Origin: Pseudomonadota bacterium
GTDB lineage: Bacteria; Pseudomonadota; Gammaproteobacteria; Steroidobacterales; Steroidobacteraceae
DNA: 64,000 nucleotides
Direction of reading: 5' to 3'
Assembly (NCBI GenBank): GCA_021805865.1
Contig: JAJZDX010000005.1
Location: 1-64,000, forward strand
Shown one piece after another: positions 7,957 to 16,623 of this stretch (the first letter of the stretch is position 1; the number at the start of each line of letters is the position of its first letter). Made by a program: the position numbers and the translations under genes. The notes beneath the pieces are model-generated. The model made no database searches, was not told where the DNA came from, and saw nothing but the letters and a program-made list of their open reading frames with translations.

Positions 7957-10785
7957 TCAAGGCGAATCGGAATCCAGCCGTCGGCGGGCGCGTTCGATCG
8001 CGCCCATGATGGTGTCGAGCACCCGATCCAGTGCTTTGCCGACGTCCTCGGCGAGAAAGCGAAGCACCAGATAACCGTTCTGTTGCAGCAACTGGTCCTT
8101 GCGTCGGTCATGGCGGTACGTATCGGTGTCCGAGAGACGCGCGGTGCGATCCAACTCGATCGCCAGGCGCGCATCGGCGCAGAGCAAGGCAACCTCGAGG
8201 GTGCCGGCAGCATCGAGCGTAATAGGTAGCCTCGCGTTGATGCGAAAACGCCCCCGGGTCTCGGGCAGGGTCTCGAGGCGCCGGAAGAGGAAGGTCTCGA
8301 TGTTGCGTGTGCGGTCGACGTTTTCGGTATCCTCGGGAGCTCGTGTCGTCTGGAGGAAGAGACTGGCGAGAGGCGTATCCACCCCATCGCGAACGAGCCG
8401 CTGGATGCTGCCCGCGTAGTCCCGTTTCCAGAGCGGGTCCGAGGGCAGGGCGACCTCCGCGGGCCAACCGTCAATCGCGCTGGCCGGCAACAGGATCGTG
8501 TAGCCGAGGGCCCCGTAGCCCTGGCATCGCCGGTTGAACATCCGGGCCAGCATCGGCACGCCGAGATCGGCATAGTCATAGATCCGCACTTCACGCTTCC
8601 CGTCATGCAGTCGATGCAGTCTCCCGGCGTATTGCGCGACCGTCCCTCGCCAGGACACCGGGAGCGTCAGGAAGAGCGTGTCGAGACGCGCATCGTCGAA
8701 TCCCTCTCCGATGTGCTTGCCGGTCGCCATCACCACGCGCGCCTCCTTGGCGGGAATCGAGGCGAGATGTTCCCTCACCGCCTGCCGCTGCTTCTTGCCC
8801 ATTCCGGCCCGCAGGACGATGAGGTGGCGCACATGGGGGGATAGAGCCTGCGCCAGGCGATCGAGATGATCGTTGCGCTCGGTCAGCACGAGCGGTGAGC
8901 GTCCCGCTTGCACGGATTCGATGACATCGTCGCTGATACGGCGTGTCCGCGCTTCATCCTCGACCAATGCCTGATAGAGCGCTTGGAATTCGAGCCGCTT
9001 GTCCGCCTCCGGGGGCCTCAATGATCGGAACGCGGTGGGTTGTACGAACACGGTGTGCCTGAACGGGCGAGTGGCGGCCTGAGCGCGCGCATTGACGCGG
9101 TAGCGGATCGGTCCGCACTGCATGAAGACGATTGGATGGTGGCCGTCCTTGCGCGTGACCGTGGCGGAAAGGCCGACGACGAATCGGGCCTTGGCTTCAC
9201 GGGCAACCTTCTCGAAGCTCTTCGCCGAGAGGTGATGACATTCGTCGACGATGAGCTGTCCGTAGCCAGCTACACAGTCGTCGACCACGCCCTTGCGGAA
9301 GAGGGTCTGGATCATGGCTACGTCCAGGAGCCCATTGGATCGTCGCCGGCCACCGCCGATCCGGCCGATGTCTTGGGCAGGCACGTCGAGAAAGGCAGAG
9401 AGCCGCTCGACCCACTGATCGAGCAGCGCCTCGCGGTGGACGAGCACCAGCGTGCTGACCGCGCGCTGGGCGATCAGCCAGGCGCCAATGACTGTTTTGC
9501 CGAAGGCCGTGGTGGCCGCCAGCACTCCCGTATCGTGCGCCAGCAGGGCGCGGGCGGCCGCCTTCTGTTCGGGCCGTAACTGCCCTTGAAAGGTGACATT
9601 CAGCGGCTGGCCGCGGCTGCGCTCGTCCCGCACCGTTGCGCCAATGCCCAGGTCATCGAGCAGCCGATGAATGTCTTCGAGGCAGCCTCTCGGAAGGCCG
9701 ATGTGATGCGGATGGTCTTCGGCGCACGCCACGATGCGCGACTTGCCGTAGGTCGACAGACGCATCGCTTGTGCCCGGTAGAACTCGGGATTCTGGAACG
9801 CCGCCAGGCGCAGCAGGCGGTTTCGTAGGCCGGGCTGCAGCCCCTCCTTGGCGATGTAGATCTGGTTGCCGAGCACCAGCTCCAGGGTTTGCGGCAACTC
9901 GCCCGTGATGGGCGGAGCTCTCAGCTGTCGCGAGGGCGGTGCGGTCCAAGGCTCGCCGTCATCCTCTTCCGGCGGCAGTCGTACCCCCAAGACTCGCCCC
10001 CGGCGCTCGGCGTCCCGGACAATCTCCTCGGCTTGCCGTCGCGCTACTCTGCGCACGGTGGCCAGGAAAGACCACTGGTCCGGCCAGGGCTCGAGCGCCT
10101 CGTCGAGAAAGACGCTGTTCGCATGTTGACGAGCCGCCTTCTGCAACGGAAGGGCGATCAGGTTGCCGAAGCCTCCCTGAGGCATCGTATCCTGATTCGG
10201 AAAGAGCCGGTCGTAGGAGTCCAGGCCCACATGGGGCCGCCGCTCCATGGTTTCGGTCAATACATGCGAGGCGAGCCGGCGCACGAGCGAGGCCGGCAGG
10301 GGCTCGTCGAAGAACAGCCACAGATGAGCGCCGTTTCCGGATCGAGACCGCTCGAGGGCGGCGGGAAGAGTCAGCCGACGGCAGGCTTCGAGACAGGCTG
10401 CTGCATCCTCACGCCAGCCGCCCTTGTCGAAATCGACGGCCACGAACCAACAGCTATCGTCGGGCAACAGAGGATAGAGCCCGGCGACGAAGGACTTGCC
10501 CTCGCCGTCCTCACCCGACAGATGCCGGCGGATGACTTCGTCAGTGACCGGCAGAAATCGACGGTGCGGGCACTCGGCGCACGCGATCCGCGGCTTCTCG
10601 CAGACCCCACGCACCCACTCGTTGGCGCAGGCCGGCGCGTAGCCGGTTTTGCCGCTCTTGCGACTCTCGAAGCGTCGTGCATACACATCCTCTCGGCCGC
10701 GGAACAGCGATCGGAACAGGCGAATCTTCTCCTCTACCGGGGCATGGTGATCGACGCGCAAAGCCCGCTCCGTCGAATCGCTCAC
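7957..10785 (-). CDS. Archaeo-eukaryotic primase - SF2 helicase - PD-(D/E)XK nuclease fusion (TOTE-type conflict protein)
   Basis: 942 residues with four parts in order. A Cys4 zinc site comes first (C53, C62, C69, C72). An archaeo-eukaryotic primase-like domain (~100-245) has the metal pair D118/D120 in VAVDFDK, GAHLW near 154 and GNLIALPLQ near 210. A superfamily-2 helicase has TAFGKT at 426-431, DECH at 514-517, SAT, and the arginine-finger motif AQYAGRLHR. The C-terminal domain (~860-935) resembles DUF559-type nucleases, with D871 and E877-x-D879 in ARLAIELD followed by GYLVLRF. Databases label the primase-helicase part as TOTE conflict system. The predicted job is sensing and cleaving invading nucleic acid. 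Its start overlaps the stop of the PIF1-like gene by 4 nt, so the two form one operon. Confidence 0.88.
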   Translation of the reverse strand: MSDSTERALRVDHHAPVEEKIRLFRSLFRGREDVYARRFESRKSGKTGYAPACANEWVRGVCEKPRIACAECPHRRFLPVTDEVIRRHLSGEDGEGKSFVAGLYPLLPDDSCWFVAVDFDKGGWREDAAACLEACRRLTLPAALERSRSGNGAHLWLFFDEPLPASLVRRLASHVLTETMERRPHVGLDSYDRLFPNQDTMPQGGFGNLIALPLQKAARQHANSVFLDEALEPWPDQWSFLATVRRVARRQAEEIVRDAERRGRVLGVRLPPEEDDGEPWTAPPSRQLRAPPITGELPQTLELVLGNQIYIAKEGLQPGLRNRLLRLAAFQNPEFYRAQAMRLSTYGKSRIVACAEDHPHHIGLPRGCLEDIHRLLDDLGIGATVRDERSRGQPLNVTFQGQLRPEQKAAARALLAHDTGVLAATTAFGKTVIGAWLIAQRAVSTLVLVHREALLDQWVERLSAFLDVPAQDIGRIGGGRRRSNGLLDVAMIQTLFRKGVVDDCVAGYGQLIVDECHHLSAKSFEKVAREAKARFVVGLSATVTRKDGHHPIVFMQCGPIRYRVNARAQAATRPFRHTVFVQPTAFRSLRPPEADKRLEFQALYQALVEDEARTRRISDDVIESVQAGRSPLVLTERNDHLDRLAQALSPHVRHLIVLRAGMGKKQRQAVREHLASIPAKEARVVMATGKHIGEGFDDARLDTLFLTLPVSWRGTVAQYAGRLHRLHDGKREVRIYDYADLGVPMLARMFNRRCQGYGALGYTILLPASAIDGWPAEVALPSDPLWKRDYAGSIQRLVRDGVDTPLASLFLQTTRAPEDTENVDRTRNIETFLFRRLETLPETRGRFRINARLPITLDAAGTLEVALLCADARLAIELDRTARLSDTDTYRHDRRKDQLLQQNGYLVLRFLAEDVGKALDRVLDTIMGAIERARRRLDSDSP

Positions 10786-12989
10786 GCACGCTTCCTGTCG
10801 GCTGCTGCACGGATCCGTGACCAGTGGGCCACGATCATGCGCAGGTCGTTGTAATCGAAGTGGTCGCCCGTGCCACTGCGGATCGCCGTCAGGCTCGCGT
10901 CCTCGTGTGTCTCGAGGAAAGTCATGACCGCGCTGATCATGTCGGCGGGAAGCACCTCATGGACCTCGATCTCGCCGCTTACGATCAAGCGAGCGAGGTG
11001 GCTCTTGATCGTACCCACGGTGAGACTGCGAAGCGCGGCGATCTCCCCGGGCGTCTTGCGCGCGCAATGCAGGCGAAGCGTTTCCCGGACACTCGCCCCC
11101 CTTTCCATGCGACCTCGGCTTGCGGCGGTGGCCGGGTCGGTCTCCGCGCTGCGCTCTGGTCCTTGCCGCCTATGGAGGGGAGTACCGCTGTAGAGGCTTC
11201 GATCGAGGAGTTGCGCGCCGTATAACGCCTCGATCTTGTGCCAGCAGGCTCGCTCGAGGGCCTCCACGTGAGCGAGGTAGCGCTTGAGCTTCTTCTTGCC
11301 GCGGAGCGCGCCGATGTGCTGACGCGCCGGTGCGAGGATCTCCAGGGCGAGCCGCCCGGTGAAGTATTCGATGGCCTTTCCGCACCGCTCCGCGAGCACT
11401 GGGAGGCCGTTCGCCACGCCGCCGGCCTCTTCGGTCAGGCGGCACAGCTGGCGTCGGAATTTCTCCGCCGTTTCTTCGATCTCCGTCACCCCTTGCGCGA
11501 TGCGGTGCTGCAGCGCGACGGTCGCCCCTGTATCCGGGAGGCTCGCGGTGGCGGTGATCCGCTGCCGCCATTCGCCCAGGTGAGCCGACAGTCCCGAGAA
11601 GGAGAACAGCCGCCGCAGGAGATGACCAGCGTACTCGGCCTTTTCCGTCTCGAGCACGCGCAGCAGCCCCTCCGCGGCGTGATGCGAAGCGCTGAACGCA
11701 TCGATGCGCGGGTCCTCGCGTAAGGCGGCGGGGGTGATCAGCGAGCGCAGAATCATCCCCTCTAGCGAGCGGCAACGGCTGAGCGCCACGTACACCTGTC
11801 CTGCGGCGAACGAGCGTCCGGCATCCACGACCACCTTGTCCAAGGTCAGTCCCTGGCTCTTGTGGATGGTGATGGCCCAGGCGAGTCGCAGCGGGTACTG
11901 GCTGAAGGTGCCGAGGAGCTTTCTCTCGACCTTGCCGGTGTCTTCGTCGAGCCCGTAGCCGATGTTCTCCCAGATTTCCTGATGCAGCGTGTAGTCCGCT
12001 CCGGAGTCGCGGAACGCGACTGTGATCTCGGCGCCACGGATCCGCCTCACGATGGCGAGCTTGCCGTTGTAGTAGGCCCCTCCCTCGGTGTCGTTGCGGA
12101 TGAACATGACCTGTGCGCCGACTTTGATCTCGAGTACTCGATCGCAGGGATAGAGCGCTTCCGGGAATTCACCGTCGATCTCGGCCGCAAAGGCATGCAC
12201 TCTGTCGGGGAGCGAAGAGAGCGCCGACGCGTTGACGCTGTCGGCCTGGTGGTTGTGGGTGGTCAGGAGGACAAAGCCCGGCTCCTGCGGCTTGAAGTGC
12301 GGGTCGTAACGCTCCCGAAGCAGCCGCTCGTCGTGCGGATCGAGCCGGCGATGTCGGATGTGCTCGAGGAGCGAGAGAAAGCGCGCATCGCGCTGACGAT
12401 AGACCGTCTGCAGCTCGATGCGCGCCGCATCCAGCTTAGGCCACACGAGAGCGTCGAAGAAGTAGGGACTGCGGTAGTAGTGCTCCAGGACAGCCCATTC
12501 GGCTTCCCTCGCCACTGGCGGCAGCTGATGGATGTCCCCGATGAGGACCACCTGCACATCGCCGAACGGCTGTCGGATGCCTCGCACTTTGCGCAACGTG
12601 AGGTCGATCGCATCGAGGGTATCGCAGCGCACCATGCTGATCTCGTCGATGATGAGCAGGTCGAGTTCGCGAAGCACTCGCAGCTTCTCCGCGCGCAGGC
12701 GCAGATTCTCAGTCAGCAGCCGGCGGTTCGTGGCGATGCCGCGATCCACGGGATCATCGGTCGGCACGAAGCAGGTGAGTGGCAGGCCGAACATGGAATG
12801 CAGGGTGACACCGCCCGCGTTGACTGCCGCGACGCCGGTGGGCGCCACGACCACGATGTTTTTCTGAGGGGCCTGCACGAGCTTGCGCAACAAGGTCGTC
12901 TTGCCGGTGCCGGCCCGCCCGGTCACGAAGCAGTGTTTGCGGGTGTGCAGGGCGAACTGCTCGGCCAGCTCGAATTCGAGGTTGCTCAT
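10782..12989 (-). CDS. PIF1-like SF1 helicase with C-terminal helix-turn-helix
   Basis: 735 residues. The N-terminal two thirds is a PIF1/RecD2-like 5'-3' DNA helicase: Walker A GRAGTGKT at 24-31, Walker B IIDEIS around 113-118, GDIHQLPPV, the UvrD-type motif TIHKSQGLTLDKVVVD and YVALSRCR. A helical middle region follows. A C-terminal helix-turn-helix (~633-675, with TPGEIAALRSLTVGTIKSHL) resembles the HTH at the end of some RecQ and YpbB-like proteins. The start is the ATG at 12989, just before the helicase fold; an open frame runs 109 codons further upstream but that part looks non-coding. It is the first gene of the operon with the primase-helicase-nuclease and is divergent from the SNF2 gene. 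Confidence 0.88.
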   Translation of the reverse strand: MSNLEFELAEQFALHTRKHCFVTGRAGTGKTTLLRKLVQAPQKNIVVVAPTGVAAVNAGGVTLHSMFGLPLTCFVPTDDPVDRGIATNRRLLTENLRLRAEKLRVLRELDLLIIDEISMVRCDTLDAIDLTLRKVRGIRQPFGDVQVVLIGDIHQLPPVAREAEWAVLEHYYRSPYFFDALVWPKLDAARIELQTVYRQRDARFLSLLEHIRHRRLDPHDERLLRERYDPHFKPQEPGFVLLTTHNHQADSVNASALSSLPDRVHAFAAEIDGEFPEALYPCDRVLEIKVGAQVMFIRNDTEGGAYYNGKLAIVRRIRGAEITVAFRDSGADYTLHQEIWENIGYGLDEDTGKVERKLLGTFSQYPLRLAWAITIHKSQGLTLDKVVVDAGRSFAAGQVYVALSRCRSLEGMILRSLITPAALREDPRIDAFSASHHAAEGLLRVLETEKAEYAGHLLRRLFSFSGLSAHLGEWRQRITATASLPDTGATVALQHRIAQGVTEIEETAEKFRRQLCRLTEEAGGVANGLPVLAERCGKAIEYFTGRLALEILAPARQHIGALRGKKKLKRYLAHVEALERACWHKIEALYGAQLLDRSLYSGTPLHRRQGPERSAETDPATAASRGRMERGASVRETLRLHCARKTPGEIAALRSLTVGTIKSHLARLIVSGEIEVHEVLPADMISAVMTFLETHEDASLTAIRSGTGDHFDYNDLRMIVAHWSRIRAAADRKRA

Positions 12990-13162
12990 GGGGATTCCGT
13001 CACAGGGTGCGCGGGCAAAGGGAGCCGCGATCGCCATTCCTCGATGCCGGCCAGCGCTCGCCCCTGGTGCGATTCTATATCTGTTTTCGGGTCGTCCCCG
13101 CGCCATGGGGCCGGGCAAACGGATACTATGGGCGCTCCCCAAATTCAGAGGCGCGGTTGGCA
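12990..13162. promoter_or_regulatory. Divergent promoter region of the helicase module
   Basis: The 173-bp gap between the PIF1-like gene (leftward) and the SNF2 gene (rightward) must carry the promoters of both arms. Clear -35/-10 pairs or inverted operators could not be picked out by eye; the region holds TTCTATATCTG near 13073, which may be part of a promoter. Confidence 0.45.
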
Positions 13163-15751
13163 ATGGCGAGTAATGCGGATTCGCGGGCGCGACACCGACG
13201 TCGCTCCCACCAGGCGGCGCGAGGTCCCAAGCTCTCTCACTTGCGTCGCCCAAGTGGCATGGCGGTCGAGGAATGGCAGCGGGGTCTGCGGCGCCAATTC
13301 GGCCGCACGCAGCCATTCAAGTGGAAGAACCTCGGCACCGAGCCCATCTTTTCCGAGTTCGCGGTGGAGAATCCCCAGAGCGGCAGCCGCTACCGAGTGG
13401 CGATCCGCGGAGTCCGGCCTGGGGAGAACTTCTGCTCCTGTCCGGACTTCTCCACCAACGATCTCGGCACTTGCAAGCACATCGAGTTCGTTCTCGCCCG
13501 TCTCGAGCGTAAGCGGGGCGGCCAGCGGGCGCTCGCGCGGGGGTTCAAGCCCCGCTACAGCGAGGTCTACCTGCAGTATGGCGCGGAGCGGCATGTGTGG
13601 TTTCGCGCGGGCCTCGATTGTCCGCCGCCGCTGACGCGGCGCGCGGCACGACTGTTTCGCGGGCCTCCCGCTGGAGTGCTGCCCGCCGGGCAGAGGAACG
13701 CACTGGAGAGCTTCCTCGCGGAAGCCCGGCGTCGTGACCACGAAGTGCGCTGCTACGAGGACGTGCTCGGCCTCATCGCGCAGATCCGCGATGCGGAGGA
13801 GCGGCGACGGATCATCGACAGTGCCTATCCCGAGGGTAGCGCGAGTCCCGCTCTGCGCAAGCTATTGAAGGCCGAGCTCTATCCCTACCAGGCGGATGGC
13901 GCGCTGTTCGCTGTCCGGGCCGGCCGCTGTTTGATTGGGGACGAGATGGGTCTCGGCAAGACCATCCAGGCGATCGCGGCGGCGGAGCTCTTTGCGCGGC
14001 ACTTCGGCGCCGAGCGGGTGCTCATCGTCTGTCCGACCTCGCTGAAGCACCAGTGGCAGCGGGAATTCGCCCGCTTCACGGATCGGCGGTGCCAGGTCAT
14101 CGGCGGCTTGCGCGCCTCGCGGGAGGCACAGTACGCAGAGCAGTCCTTTTGCAAGATCACCAACTACGATGTCCTGTCGAAGGATCTCGATCTCATCGGA
14201 CGCTGGTCGCCGGATGTCGTCGTCGTCGACGAGGCGCAGCGGGTCAAGAACTGGAGCACGGTCGCCGCGCGCGCCTTGAAGCGCATCGAGACGCCGTACG
14301 CCATCGTGCTGACCGGTACGCCGCTTGAGAATCGGCTCGAAGAGCTCGTCTCCATCGTGCAATTCGTGGATCGCTATCGCCTGGGTCCCACGTGGCGGCT
14401 GCGTCATGAGCACCAGACCGTGGATGAGGCAGGCCGCGTCATCGGCTACCGCGGACTCGATCGCATTGGCAAGACGCTGGAGCCCGTCCTGCTGCGCCGT
14501 CGCAAGGCCGAGGTGCTCTCGCAGCTTCCGCCGCGGATGGACAAGACTCTCTTCGTCGAGATGACTCAGGAGCAAATGCGTCACCACGAGGAGAATGCGG
14601 AGACGGTCGATCGTATCGTGAGCCGCTGGCGCAAGACCGGATTTCTCTCGGACGCCGACCAGCGCCGCCTCACCTGTGCGCTGCAGAACATGAGGATGTC
14701 CTGCAACAGCACGTATCTTCTCGACAAACGTACCGATTACGGCGCGAAGACCGACGAGCTCGCAACGATTCTCGAGGAGCTCTTCGAGCGTCCCGAGGCC
14801 AAGGCCGTGGTTTTCAGCTCCTGGATCGCGACTCACGAGCTCATCATCCGTCGACTGAAGAGAAGGCGCTGGGGTCACGTGCTCTTCCATGGCGGCGTAC
14901 CGAGTACGCAGCGGGGCGCTCTGGTCGACCGCTTCCGCGAGGATCCCGACTGTCGGGTGTTCCTGTCGACGGACGCAGGTGGCGTGGGCCTCAATCTGCA
15001 GGATGCCGCTTCCACGGTCATCAACATGGATCTGCCGTGGAACCCCGCCGTGCTCGAGCAGCGCATCGGCCGGGTCCACCGCCTGGGACAGGCGCATGGC
15101 GTCAATGTTGTCAACTTCGTGGCCGAGGGAACGATCGAGCAGCGGATGCTCTCGCTGCTCGCCTTCAAGAAGTCGCTCTTTGCGGGCGTACTGGATGGCG
15201 GCGACAGCGAGGTCTTCCTCGGTGGGACGCGGCTGTCGAAGTTCATGGAGAGCGTGGAGGCGGTTACCCGGATCGCCAGTGCCGAAGCTCCGCCGACACC
15301 AGTACCCGAGGCGTTCTCTGGACGGCGCAAGAGCCAACCGGGCAGCACTGCGCACTCCGACGCCGATGCCGCCGCCTCGAGACCCTCCAATACGCTGGCT
15401 CCTGCAGTCGAGGGACAGGCCGTCGCGGCAACTCTGGGCACGAACGGGGCTCCCCCGGGGGCATCGGCCTCGGAACGCCTGACCGGGGAACCAGAGCCCG
15501 GGGCAACCCCGGGGCCGGCGCAAAATCCGTGGACGCCGCTGCTCCAAGCCGGTCTCGAACTCGCTCAGGTACTGTCGGCGGCTTCGAATGGGAGCTCCGT
15601 CGCGGCGCCGGCGTCAAGCGCAATGTCTTCATGGGTCGAGAAAGACACGCGGACCGGGCGCCAATACCTCAGACTTCCCCTTCCGGACCCGGGATCGGTG
15701 CAGGCACTCGCCACGGCCCTCTCGAAGCTCATGGAAAGCATTGCGAGATGA
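13163..15751 (+). CDS. SWIM zinc finger - SNF2-family ATPase
   Basis: 862 residues. A basic N-terminus is followed by a SWIM zinc finger (C91, C93, C104, H106 in FCSCPDF...GTCKH). The SNF2/RapA-type ATPase has DEMGLGKT near 260, DEAQ box VVDEAQRVKNW near 356 and TGTPLENR. A second RecA-like lobe contains STDAGGVGLNLQ and QRIGRVHRLGQ. A ~200-residue Pro/Ala/Gly-rich, disordered-looking C-terminus ends the protein. SNF2 enzymes translocate on double-stranded DNA and remodel protein-DNA complexes; several bacterial ones act in phage defence. ATG 13163 is preferred over longer frames, and a start at 13259 is also possible. It is divergent from the two helicase genes. Confidence 0.88.
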   Translation: MASNADSRARHRRRSHQAARGPKLSHLRRPSGMAVEEWQRGLRRQFGRTQPFKWKNLGTEPIFSEFAVENPQSGSRYRVAIRGVRPGENFCSCPDFSTNDLGTCKHIEFVLARLERKRGGQRALARGFKPRYSEVYLQYGAERHVWFRAGLDCPPPLTRRAARLFRGPPAGVLPAGQRNALESFLAEARRRDHEVRCYEDVLGLIAQIRDAEERRRIIDSAYPEGSASPALRKLLKAELYPYQADGALFAVRAGRCLIGDEMGLGKTIQAIAAAELFARHFGAERVLIVCPTSLKHQWQREFARFTDRRCQVIGGLRASREAQYAEQSFCKITNYDVLSKDLDLIGRWSPDVVVVDEAQRVKNWSTVAARALKRIETPYAIVLTGTPLENRLEELVSIVQFVDRYRLGPTWRLRHEHQTVDEAGRVIGYRGLDRIGKTLEPVLLRRRKAEVLSQLPPRMDKTLFVEMTQEQMRHHEENAETVDRIVSRWRKTGFLSDADQRRLTCALQNMRMSCNSTYLLDKRTDYGAKTDELATILEELFERPEAKAVVFSSWIATHELIIRRLKRRRWGHVLFHGGVPSTQRGALVDRFREDPDCRVFLSTDAGGVGLNLQDAASTVINMDLPWNPAVLEQRIGRVHRLGQAHGVNVVNFVAEGTIEQRMLSLLAFKKSLFAGVLDGGDSEVFLGGTRLSKFMESVEAVTRIASAEAPPTPVPEAFSGRRKSQPGSTAHSDADAAASRPSNTLAPAVEGQAVAATLGTNGAPPGASASERLTGEPEPGATPGPAQNPWTPLLQAGLELAQVLSAASNGSSVAAPASSAMSSWVEKDTRTGRQYLRLPLPDPGSVQALATALSKLMESIAR

Positions 15752-16055
15752 TCTCGGATGTAAGGCCGCTGGGGTGAGTCCACTGGCCTGCTCATCCACG
15801 CATCGGGCGTTCGCCGCTTCGCTACAGCTACCGCAGCCCGTACGCGAGGCGCAACGCGATTCGTTGGAGTACGTCGACCAGCTTGTCGTCATTGAGGGCG
15901 CGGTGAAATTGTGGTTCCTTGGGCAACGCTCCCTGCGCGCGCTCGTTCAGTACGACCGCGCGGGCGTGCCCGTTCCTCGATGAGCGGTATTGGAAGCCTT
16001 GAACGTCTGGATAGGCTTTTCACACCACTGACGGGGGGCGGCGCTTCCGGGCGGT
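15752..16055. other. Gap at the distal side of the helicase module
   Basis: 304 bp. The only coding-like signal is on the minus strand at about 15835-15950, a short frame reading KEPQFHRALNDDKLVDVLQR and ending at a stop; an in-frame stop and an apparent frameshift cut it off upstream. It may be the tail of a lost gene, but the family was not recognised. Confidence 0.35.
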
Positions 16056-16337
16056 GTGCACGTGGTCGCGCTCGGTTTCGGCAAGGCGGCGCCGGGACGG
16101 CGCTATCCGGCGCTGTATGCGCTCGCGCGGCAGCGACATTTTCTCGCGATCTGGCGCTCGGTGGATATCGGCCGACTCTGGCAGCGGCTGAACGGCAGGC
16201 GTCACGTGTACGGCCAGCGCCTCAGCTGCGTCACCGGTGACCCCCGCATCTTCGGGCGTGTCTATGTCGGGACCAATGGTCGCGGCATCCTCTACGGCGA
16301 TCCGCGCAGACCGAGAGCGCCGCGTACGCTCAGATGA
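16056..16337 (+). pseudogene. C-terminal fragment of a GH74-type xyloglucanase
   Basis: The frame encodes FGKAAPGRRYPALY and, 50 residues on, TGDPRIFGRVYVGTNGRG followed by ILYGDP. These are the closing signatures of family 74 beta-propeller glucanases, which cleave xyloglucan. An intact enzyme has roughly 700-800 residues; here only the last ~85 remain and nothing upstream continues the fold. The middle has lost the usual repeat sequence, so there has been further decay. It marks a broken end where other DNA was replaced. Confidence 0.65.
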
Positions 16338-16560
16338 GCGGCTCTGCGCCGCGAAATCGGCAGTAGTCGATGCGGTCGAGGCCGTCTTCGCCGCGGCAGA
16401 GGATGCCAGTGAACGTGTGCTGCCGGTGCCGATCCTCCGGCAGGTATTCGCGCCGCGCCATCCGCGTCTGGCCGGTTGTCTCGTCGATGCCGCTGAATGT
16501 CAGGATCGGGAACGCGACGTGCGCGACGATGCGCTGAGCAATACAGATCATCGTGGCCAT
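16330..16560 (-). pseudogene. Coding-like remnant of unknown family
   Basis: A 76-codon frame with protein-like composition (starts MATMICIAQRIVAHVAFPIL, contains RREYLPEDRHRQHTFTG and ends FRGAEPLI). It lacks a clear ribosome site, and plausible upstream coding sequence continues in the same frame without a start. It reads as the C-terminal piece of a larger gene. The family was not recognised. Confidence 0.3.
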
Positions 16561-16623
16561 GAGCCGCGCGGATCCCTGCGGGATCGTCTCCGTCCCCCAT
16601 GAGTCCGGGCTGCATCCGCTACG

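Noticed and set aside
12990-13316. 109-codon N-terminal extension of the PIF1-like protein
   Set aside because: Low-complexity Pro/Arg/Gly sequence that covers the divergent promoter and the SNF2 start.
13533-13556. Sequence like a tRNA T-arm (GGGGGTTCAAGCCCC)
   Set aside because: Inside the SNF2 coding frame; no acceptor or anticodon stem around it.
11862-13634. 590-codon plus-strand frame across the PIF1-like gene
   Set aside because: The PIF1 motifs on the minus strand are complete; this frame has none.
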